The notes beneath the pieces are model-generated. The model was not told the origin of the DNA. It saw only the letters and a list, made by a program, of their open reading frames with translations, and ran no database searches. A DNA stretch of 63,859 nt, taken from NCBI GenBank assembly GCA_012728915.1, contig JAAYEC010000071.1, forward strand, positions 1 through 63,859, written 5' to 3'. The DNA comes from Deltaproteobacteria bacterium (GTDB lineage Bacteria > Desulfobacterota > Syntrophia > Syntrophales > UBA2192). The translations under genes were made by a program, and so were the position numbers. Of this stretch, positions 34,620-40,813 are shown one piece after another; the stretch's first letter is position 1, and each line of letters begins with the position of its first letter.

Positions 34620-34668
34620 GGGGCCTCGCGATCGCCGCCAGGCCCCGGTCTGTTCTCCTCTTTTCCCG
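34620..34668 (+). terminator. Weak hairpin with T-rich tail between convergent genes
   Basis: GGGGCCT (34620-34626) pairs with AGGCCCC (34640-34646), followed by a T-rich stretch (TGTTCTCCTCTTTT). It lies between the Tim44 remnant and the leftward B12-fold gene. Confidence 0.45.
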
Positions 34669-34680
34669 ACACCCTGCTGC

Positions 34681-35082
34681 TCAGTGCGTCTGCTTGATGT
34701 TGGCCCGGGCCCAGTCGATGAGTTCCTGGATAGTCGTGCCCAAGGGGAAGAAGCGGACGATGCCGACCTCCTTCAGCTTCGGGATGTCCTCGTAGCTGAG
34801 GAAGCCGCCCGCCGTCACGCCGATGTCCCGGGCGCCGGCCCTGTCGAGGAGGTGCATGACTTTCCGGATGTCGTCGATCTGTGCGCCGGGGAGCGTCGTG
34901 ATCCCGATGTGATCCACGTCTTCCTGGATAGCCGAGGTCACGATGGCTTCCGGCGTCTGCGTTTCCGTGTAGATGATCTCGAAGCCCGACTCCCGGAAGG
35001 CCAGGGCGAGTTTCAGCACGGAGTTTTCGTACCCCTCGCCGAACTTGGCCATGAGGATCCTGACCCTTTTTTCGTCCTGCAT
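34681..35082 (-). CDS. Cobalamin-binding-domain-like protein lacking the cobalamin histidine
   Basis: A 133-residue Rossmann-like protein resembling the small B12 domain of methylmalonyl-CoA mutase: RILMAKFGEGYENSVLKLAL, then TPEAIVTSAIQEDVDHIGIT, TLPGAQIDDIRKVMHLL and FFPLGTTIQELIDW. The DxHxxG motif that supplies the cobalt-ligand histidine is replaced by EGYENS (Glu, Tyr and Ser at the three positions), so base-off/His-on binding is not possible. It may bind B12 differently, bind another ligand or be a structural partner. A consensus promoter lies 118 bases upstream. No mutase gene is adjacent. Confidence 0.8.
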   Translation of the reverse strand: MQDEKRVRILMAKFGEGYENSVLKLALAFRESGFEIIYTETQTPEAIVTSAIQEDVDHIGITTLPGAQIDDIRKVMHLLDRAGARDIGVTAGGFLSYEDIPKLKEVGIVRFFPLGTTIQELIDWARANIKQTH

Positions 35083-35199
35083 CCGTCCTCTCCTGTCCGC
35101 TCGTTCCTGTGCCGTTGTTCCGGGGCCGGCTCGCGTTTCCCGGCGGTTGCCCGCGGGGAACGGCCGCTGACGCAGCGCCTTGACGGGACGTCGTGGCTT

Positions 35200-35228
35200 T
35201 TTATAGAAAACCGCCCGTGGGGTGTCAA
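35200..35228 (-). promoter_or_regulatory. Consensus sigma-70 promoter of the B12-fold gene
   Basis: On the minus strand, TTGACA (35228-35223, perfect) and TATAAA (35205-35200) are 17 bases apart. This is one of the best promoters in the window. It should give a leader of about 110 bases. Confidence 0.7.
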
Positions 35229-35268
35229 GGGAAATCGCCTGTCCGCCGCCTTCGGCGGCAGAACCGGA

Positions 35269-35297
35269 TTGACTTTTCCGTTTGCCGGGCTTATAGG
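35269..35297 (+). promoter_or_regulatory. Promoter of the PRC/MgtE-N/CBS - Nramp operon
   Basis: TTGACT (35269-35274) and TATAGG (35292-35297) are separated by 17 bases and point rightward. The leader to the ATG at 35434 is about 130 bases. The remainder of the 351-base divergent gap (35083-35433) shows a GCCGCC-TTC-GGCGGC hairpin at 35244-35258 between the two promoters. No metal riboswitch is recognisable. Confidence 0.55.
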
Positions 35298-35433
35298 GAC
35301 ATGTTGTTTCGAGGTGCGCCCAGCACCGTACCTGCACGTTTCCTCCCCGGGCAATCAAGGAAAGACGGCGCCCTTGCCGGAGAGGGCGCGGGTCTGGTTC
35401 CCTCCAGACGAAGGCCGGACGGGGGTGAGAATC

Positions 35434-36651
35434 ATGATCACGGACAGCATCTATCTGAGCGAACTCCTGGACCGCCCCCTCCTGGACAAGAAGGGGGACG
35501 CCATCGGCAGGATCCGGGACCTCAGCGTAGCGCCCGGCGACCCCTTTCCCTGCGTGGAAGGCCTCTACGTCAAGACGCACGGGGGGACGGCGTACATCTC
35601 CATGAAAGAGATCAGCGTGCTGAATAAGCGGGTCGTCACGATCCGGGGGGACGCGGGCTCCGTCACCTACGCAGAACCCCGCCAGAGGGAGATCCTGATC
35701 GCGAAGCACATCCTGGACAGGCAGATCGTCGACGTCAACGGCGTGAAGGTCGTCCGAGTCAACGATGTGCAGCTGGGCCAGGTAAACGACCATTTCGGCG
35801 TACTCGCCATCGACGTGGGGTTCGGGGGGCTCCTCCGGAGGCTCGGCTTCGGGAAGGCGAGGAAGGGCTCACTCATTCCCTGGCGCTACGTGACGACGCT
35901 GGAGCCGGGACTCGACCGGCTGACGCTCACCATGACCCGCAAGAGCCTGGCCGAGATGCACCCCGTCGACATGGCGGAGATCCTTTCCCAGGTCTCGATG
36001 CAGGAGCGGACGGCCCTGCTCAGCGCCCTTGACGAGGAGACGGCGGGCGACATCATCGGTGAGCTGGACGACGAGACGGCGGCCAAGATCATCAACGAGA
36101 TGGAGCCGGAGAAGGCCGCCGACGTACTCGAGCACATGGCTCCCGACGAGGCGGCCGACGTCCTGGGAGACCTGCCCGAGAAGAAGGCCGTCGAACTCCT
36201 CAGCCGGATGGAGAAGGAGGAGGCCGAGGAGGTCCGGGAGCTTCTCGAGCACGACGAGGACACGGCGGGCGGTCTCATGACGACGGACTACGTGTGTTTC
36301 CCGCCCGACATGACGGCCGAGGAGGTCATGAAGGAGCTGCGGCTGCTGGCTCCCGACATCGAGATGATCTACTATCTCTACGTCGTGGACCGGGAGGAGC
36401 GTCTCCTCGGGGTGCTCTCGCTCAAGGACCTGATCCTGGCGTCGCCCAGGGCCGAGCTTGCGGCCATCATGGTGACCAACCCCAAGAAGGTGTTCGCCAC
36501 GGAGGACAAGAAGGAGGTGGCCGAGATGGTCTCGCGCTACAACCTCTACGCCATCCCCGTTGTGGACGAGGAGGATCGCATCCTGGGCATCATCACCGTG
36601 GACGACGTGGTGGACATGCTGCTGCCCACGCCGCTCAGAAGGAAGCGCTAG
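35434..36651 (+). CDS. PRC-barrel / MgtE-N / CBS-pair protein without a membrane domain
   Basis: A 405-residue soluble protein. Two PRC-barrel-like modules at the N-terminus (LSELLDRPLLDKKGDAIGRI; HILDRQIVDVNGVKVVRVND) are followed by an MgtE N-terminal superhelical domain (about 170-275) with repeats such as MEPEKAADVLEHM and MAPDEAADVLGDL. A CBS pair (about 280-400) includes HDEDTAGGLMTTDY, GVLSLKDLIL and GIITVDDVVDMLL. In MgtE channels these two domains sense cytoplasmic Mg2+ and gate the pore, but here the pore domain is absent. The next gene, three bases on, is an Nramp-like transporter, so this protein probably gates or senses for it. Confidence 0.88.
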   Translation: MITDSIYLSELLDRPLLDKKGDAIGRIRDLSVAPGDPFPCVEGLYVKTHGGTAYISMKEISVLNKRVVTIRGDAGSVTYAEPRQREILIAKHILDRQIVDVNGVKVVRVNDVQLGQVNDHFGVLAIDVGFGGLLRRLGFGKARKGSLIPWRYVTTLEPGLDRLTLTMTRKSLAEMHPVDMAEILSQVSMQERTALLSALDEETAGDIIGELDDETAAKIINEMEPEKAADVLEHMAPDEAADVLGDLPEKKAVELLSRMEKEEAEEVRELLEHDEDTAGGLMTTDYVCFPPDMTAEEVMKELRLLAPDIEMIYYLYVVDREERLLGVLSLKDLILASPRAELAAIMVTNPKKVFATEDKKEVAEMVSRYNLYAIPVVDEEDRILGIITVDDVVDMLLPTPLRRKR

Positions 36652-36654
36652 GCC

Positions 36655-37911
36655 ATGCTCAAGTGGCTGCAGGGGATAGACCGGAAGAGACTGCTGTTCT
36701 TCCTCAGCATCATCGGTCCCGGGTTCATCACGGCCAACGTGGACAATGACGCCGCAGGCATCACCACGTACTCGGTGGCGGGCTCCCACTACGGCTACGC
36801 CCTGCTGTGGTCGTTCATCCCCATGCTTGCGCTGCTCATCGTCGTGCAGGAGATGGTGGCCCGGCTCGGCGTCGTGACGGGCAAGGGCCTCTCGGACCTC
36901 ATCCGGGAGGAGTTCGGGGTGAAGACCACGGTGTTCGTCATGCTCGCCCTGCTCGTCACCAACCTGGGAACCTGCGCGGCCGAGTTTGCGGGCCTCGCCG
37001 CGAGCCTGGAGATCTTCGGGATCAGCCGCTATTTCTCGGTGCCCCTGGCCTGCGGGGTCATCTGGCTGCTCGTGGTGAGGGGGAACTACAAGACCGTCGA
37101 GAGGGTGTTTCTCGGCGCCTGCATCATCTACTTCTCCTACATCCTGTCGGGGTTCATGGCGCAGCCCGACTGGGGGGAGGTGGCGCGGCACACCGTGCGA
37201 CCGACGTTTCACATGGATGCCGCCTTTATCGGCCTTCTCATCGGCATGGTCGGCACGACGATTTCACCCTGGATGCAGTTCTACCAGCAGGCGGCCATCG
37301 TGGAAAAAGACATCCCCCTGGAGCAATACCGGTTCGTCCGCTGGGACGTGATTCTCGGCTGCGTCATGGCCTCGACGGTCGCCTTCTTCATCGTCACGGC
37401 CTGCGGCGCCACGCTTCATGCCGGCGGCTTCGTCATCCACACCGCCGAGGACGCTGCCATGGCCCTCGCGCCGCTGGCCGGCGAATTCGCGAAGATCCTC
37501 TTCGCCGTGGGCCTCGTGAACGCATCGCTCTTTGCCGCCACGATCCTGCCCCTCTCCACGACCTACACGATCTGCGAAGGCATGGGCTGGGAGTCCGGCG
37601 TGAACAAGGACTTCCACGAGGCGCCCCAGTTCATGGGCCTCTACACGGGGCTCATCCTCTTCAGCGGGGGGCTGATCCTCATCCCCGGGGCGCCGCTCAT
37701 CCGAATCATGCTCGTCTCGCAGATCATCAACGGGGTCCTGCTGCCCTTCGTCCTGATCTTCATCCTGCTGCTCATCAACAAGAAGGACCTCATGGGCGCC
37801 TACGTCAACAGCCGCCTCAGCAACTGGCTCTCCTGGAGCTCCGTGGCCGTCCTCATCGGGCTCAGCCTCGTCCTCATCGTCCTGGGGGTTCAGCAGGTGT
37901 TTGCGGGTTGA
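36655..37911 (+). CDS. Atypical Nramp-family divalent metal transporter
   Basis: A 418-residue protein with about 11 helices, starting GPGFITANVDNDAAGITTYS in TM1. Where classic MntH has DPGN, this has D(32)AAG: the Asp stays, the Asn is lost. In TM6, the classic MPH motif becomes SPW (VGTTISPWMQFYQQ), so the soft-metal-selective Met is missing. Loss of that Met is known in Nramp-related magnesium transporters, so Mg2+ or another hard cation is a reasonable inference. The three-base spacing to an MgtE-N/CBS sensor protein supports this. Classic Mn2+/Fe2+ uptake is less likely. Confidence 0.85.
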   Translation: MLKWLQGIDRKRLLFFLSIIGPGFITANVDNDAAGITTYSVAGSHYGYALLWSFIPMLALLIVVQEMVARLGVVTGKGLSDLIREEFGVKTTVFVMLALLVTNLGTCAAEFAGLAASLEIFGISRYFSVPLACGVIWLLVVRGNYKTVERVFLGACIIYFSYILSGFMAQPDWGEVARHTVRPTFHMDAAFIGLLIGMVGTTISPWMQFYQQAAIVEKDIPLEQYRFVRWDVILGCVMASTVAFFIVTACGATLHAGGFVIHTAEDAAMALAPLAGEFAKILFAVGLVNASLFAATILPLSTTYTICEGMGWESGVNKDFHEAPQFMGLYTGLILFSGGLILIPGAPLIRIMLVSQIINGVLLPFVLIFILLLINKKDLMGAYVNSRLSNWLSWSSVAVLIGLSLVLIVLGVQQVFAG

Positions 37912-38006
37912 ACCCGGTCCGCCCGGCCTGTCCCGTCTGTCCGGTCAGGAGCCCACCCCCGGGTTTTCCCTTTCCAATTCATCCGGAGGGCGATAAAATC
38001 CCATCC

Positions 38007-38933
38007 ATGGAACGGGAAAAGAAACTGCTGCTGATCCTGGCGTTCACGGCGACCCTGATGGTCTTGGAGGCCGCCGGAGGGATCGTCAGCGGCAGCCTCG
38101 CCCTGCTCAGCGACGCGGGGCATATGCTGACCGATTCGCTTGCCGTTTTCCTCAGCTACCTGGCCATCCGCTGGAGCCGCAGGCCCCCCAATCACCGCAA
38201 GACCTTCGGTTACCACCGCGCCGAGATCCTCGTGGCCCTGGCCAACGGGGTGTCACTCGCCGCCATTTCCGGCTACATCTTCTACGAGGCGGTCCTCCGC
38301 TTCTTTTATCCCCAGGAGATCAAGACGGGCATCCTCCTCGCCGTTGCGGCGATCGGCCTGGCCGGGAATCTTTTCGGGTTGTTCATCCTGAAGGGGGAGA
38401 GCCACGAGAACCTGAACGTGCGCAGCGCCTTCTTCCACATCCTGGCCGACGCGCTGTCCTCCGTGGGGGTGATCGCCGGCGGCGTCGTCATCTGGTTTAC
38501 GGGCTGGTATCTGGTCGACTCGCTGATCGGCGTTCTCATCGGCGGGATTGTCCTGCGCGGGGCCGTTGCCCTCGTCCTGGAATCGGGGGAAATCCTCCTG
38601 GAGTCCACCCCCCGGGACATCGATCTAACGGGTTTGCGCCGGGAGGTCTGCGAAATCGAAGGCGTCGAGGACCTGCATGACATCCACATCTGGACCATCG
38701 GCTCGGGGATGAGGGCCTTGAGCGCCCACGTTCTGACCGCGGACATCTCGACCCGCGAGAGCCAGGAGATCGCCTGCCGCATCCGCGCCGTCCTGGCCGA
38801 GCGGTTCAACATCGCCCACACGACCCTCGAGATGGAGTGCGAGATCTGCGGCGATGCCTGCCGGTTCGACCTCCCGGAAAAAGGTCCCCGTGGCCCGGGC
38901 GCGCCACCGGGCCAGGATCCCCCCTGCGAATAG
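38007..38933 (+). CDS. Cation diffusion facilitator (ZitB/CzcD-type zinc exporter)
   Basis: A 308-residue CDF protein with six membrane helices and a cytoplasmic C-terminal domain. The metal site pairs are present: His39/Asp43 in TM2 (SDAGHMLTDS) and His/Asp in TM5 (FFHILADALSS). This HD-HD set is typical of Zn2+/Co2+/Cd2+ exporters that use proton antiport. The C-terminal domain contains VEDLHDIHIWTIGSGMRALSAH. The C-terminal end adds cysteines (ECEICGDAC) that may bind metal. The gene lies 95 bases after the Nramp-like gene on the same strand. Confidence 0.92.
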   Translation: MEREKKLLLILAFTATLMVLEAAGGIVSGSLALLSDAGHMLTDSLAVFLSYLAIRWSRRPPNHRKTFGYHRAEILVALANGVSLAAISGYIFYEAVLRFFYPQEIKTGILLAVAAIGLAGNLFGLFILKGESHENLNVRSAFFHILADALSSVGVIAGGVVIWFTGWYLVDSLIGVLIGGIVLRGAVALVLESGEILLESTPRDIDLTGLRREVCEIEGVEDLHDIHIWTIGSGMRALSAHVLTADISTRESQEIACRIRAVLAERFNIAHTTLEMECEICGDACRFDLPEKGPRGPGAPPGQDPPCE

Positions 38934-38947
38934 ACGAATTCAGGCCG

Positions 38948-39973
38948 TCACTCGATCTGCTTGTCCGTCCAGAATTCAAAGCGCTCGCCGCGGTCGTTGA
39001 CGAGCACCGACGTCACCTCGCCGAACCGGAGCCGGACGCGCCGTCCCTCGAACTCATAGCCCCAGGGGCACCAGCCCTTCTTGGCGTCGAGGACCCACTT
39101 CTCCCCGTTTGCGCGCTCCACGACGAGCTCTCCCGTGTGTAAATCTTCCACCAGGAGGGCCTCTTCGAGATCCCGGTCGTCTTCCATCGACCCCTGCTTC
39201 CGACGGTCCTCGCCGCCGGACCGGTCGTCCTTCCGCTGCCGCCTCAGAAGCTGTGCGGCCTCCCGGTCCAGCATCCACCGGAGCTCCCCGTGCAAGGGCC
39301 GTATTGCCTGCGCCGGGAGCGCCCCGGGCCGGCAGGATCCCTCCAGGACATCCCGGGCGGCGGCCGCCTTGGTCTTTCCCGCGACGAGAAAGACAACCGT
39401 CCGGGCCGCGTTGATCGCGGCAGGAGTCAACGTGATCCGCCACCCCTTGCGGGCATCCACGTCATGACCGACCACCCAGCGAGCCGTTTCCCGGATCGGC
39501 CCGGTCCCCGGAAAGAGAGAGGCCGTGTGGCCGTCTTCACCGAGACCGAGCAGGACGAGGTCAAAGGTGAAGAGGGGATCCCCGTGCGGCCCAAAGAAAT
39601 CGCGAAGCAGCTTCTCGTACAGGGCCGCCGCCTCTGCGGGTTCCATCTCTCCGCGGATCCGGTGAACGTTTCCCGGCGGGATGGGGACGTGGTCGAGAAG
39701 CCGCTCCCGGGCGAAGCGGTAGTTGCTCTCTCTATGGTCCGGGGGCACGCAGCGCTCGTCTCCCCAGAACAGGTGAACCCGGCCCCAGGGGATCTGCGAC
39801 GCGAACGGGGGCGCGGCCAGGAGGCCGTAGAGCGTCTCGGGCGTCCTGCCGCCGCTGAGTGCCGTGGTGAACCGGCCCCGCGCCGAGACGGCCCCGGCCG
39901 CCTGCGCGGCGAAGAGAGTCGCCGCCGCACCGGCCAGGGCGGCCGGCGATGAGAAGATGTCAAGATGGGTCAT
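38948..39973 (-). CDS. pgl: 6-phosphogluconolactonase with an extra C-terminal domain
   Basis: A 341-residue protein. Residues 1-245 form a DevB-type 6-phosphogluconolactonase (TTALSGGRTPETLYGLL, LFWGDERCVPPDHRESNYR, GLGEDGHTASLFPG), which hydrolyses 6-phosphogluconolactone to 6-phosphogluconate. A charged linker (RRQRKDDRSGGEDRRKQG) leads to about 75 extra residues (VEDLHTGELVVERANGEK, GWCPWGYEFEGRRVRL, RGERFEFWTDKQ) absent from ordinary Pgl. An internal ATG within GSMEDD could also start this part as a separate protein. It is the last gene of the sugar-phosphate cluster. Confidence 0.87.
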   Translation of the reverse strand: MTHLDIFSSPAALAGAAATLFAAQAAGAVSARGRFTTALSGGRTPETLYGLLAAPPFASQIPWGRVHLFWGDERCVPPDHRESNYRFARERLLDHVPIPPGNVHRIRGEMEPAEAAALYEKLLRDFFGPHGDPLFTFDLVLLGLGEDGHTASLFPGTGPIRETARWVVGHDVDARKGWRITLTPAAINAARTVVFLVAGKTKAAAARDVLEGSCRPGALPAQAIRPLHGELRWMLDREAAQLLRRQRKDDRSGGEDRRKQGSMEDDRDLEEALLVEDLHTGELVVERANGEKWVLDAKKGWCPWGYEFEGRRVRLRFGEVTSVLVNDRGERFEFWTDKQIE

Positions 39974-40027
39974 AGGCGGTCCCAATCCGGCCCCGGCCTC
40001 CGCTGATCCGCCGGGGATGGCAACCGG

Positions 40028-40762
40028 CTAGAACTCTCCGCCGAAATCGCTCGGGGAGATCCCGCCTTCTCCCCGCTTGATGTGGCGAATCCCCCCGGGG
40101 CCGGCGATGACCACGTCCGAAGCAAGGCCCAGGAAGAGCCCGTGCTCCACGACTCCGGCACGGCCCTTGATCTTCTCGGCCAGCGCATGGGGCCGCTCGA
40201 TCGCCCCGAAGTTGCACTCCAGGATCCAGTTGCCGCAATCCGTGTGGTAGGGGCTCCGGTCGGCATTTCTGCGCAGCGAGACCTTCGCCCCCAGGGATTC
40301 CAGGAACAGGGCCTGGGAGCGCCAGCCGAAGGGGATCACCTCCACGGGGACGCCGCGTTTCCTGCCCAGGACGGGCGTGAGCTTGGATTCGTCGACAACG
40401 ATCACCTCGCGCCGGCTTGCCTGGGCGACGATCTTCTCCCGCAGCAGCGCCCCGCCGCCACCCTTGATCATGTTGAGTTGCGGGTCCACCTCGTCGGCCC
40501 CGTCGATGGTGAGGTCGATGACGGGGATTTCGTCGAAGGCCCTCAGCGGCATGCCGCACCGCATGGCCTCCTCCTCGACCTGATAGGAGCTGGGCACCCC
40601 GATCACGTCCTTCAGCCGGCCTGTTTTCAGCTTTTCCGCCAGGATCGCCACGGCATGGATGGCCGTGCTGCCGTGGCCCAGGCCGACGATCATTCCCGGC
40701 TGCACCAGGTCGGCGGCGTAGGCCGCCGCCTGCCTCTTGAGCTGAATCGAATCGATCGTCAT
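40028..40762 (-). CDS. rpiA: Ribose-5-phosphate isomerase A
   Basis: A 244-residue RpiA interconverting ribulose-5-phosphate and ribose-5-phosphate in the cytoplasm. Motifs: VGLGHGSTAIHAV (phosphate binding), LTIDGADEVDPQLNMIKGGG (catalytic acidic residues) and LLREKIVA. Usual start and length. It sits 51 bases after the Tal-Pgi gene and 54 bases before pgl, in one minus-strand operon. Confidence 0.95.
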   Translation of the reverse strand: MTIDSIQLKRQAAAYAADLVQPGMIVGLGHGSTAIHAVAILAEKLKTGRLKDVIGVPSSYQVEEEAMRCGMPLRAFDEIPVIDLTIDGADEVDPQLNMIKGGGGALLREKIVAQASRREVIVVDESKLTPVLGRKRGVPVEVIPFGWRSQALFLESLGAKVSLRRNADRSPYHTDCGNWILECNFGAIERPHALAEKIKGRAGVVEHGLFLGLASDVVIAGPGGIRHIKRGEGGISPSDFGGEF

Positions 40763-40813
40763 GGTTCCCTCCTTCGCTGTCGCCCGCGCTCCCCGAGCGG
40801 GCCCGGCTGTTCC

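Noticed and set aside
35083-35433. A manganese or magnesium riboswitch in the leader of the MgtE-N/Nramp operon
   Set aside because: I could not fold a yybP-ykoY or M-box-like structure; only a short GCCGCC/GGCGGC hairpin is visible, and it lies upstream of the promoter.
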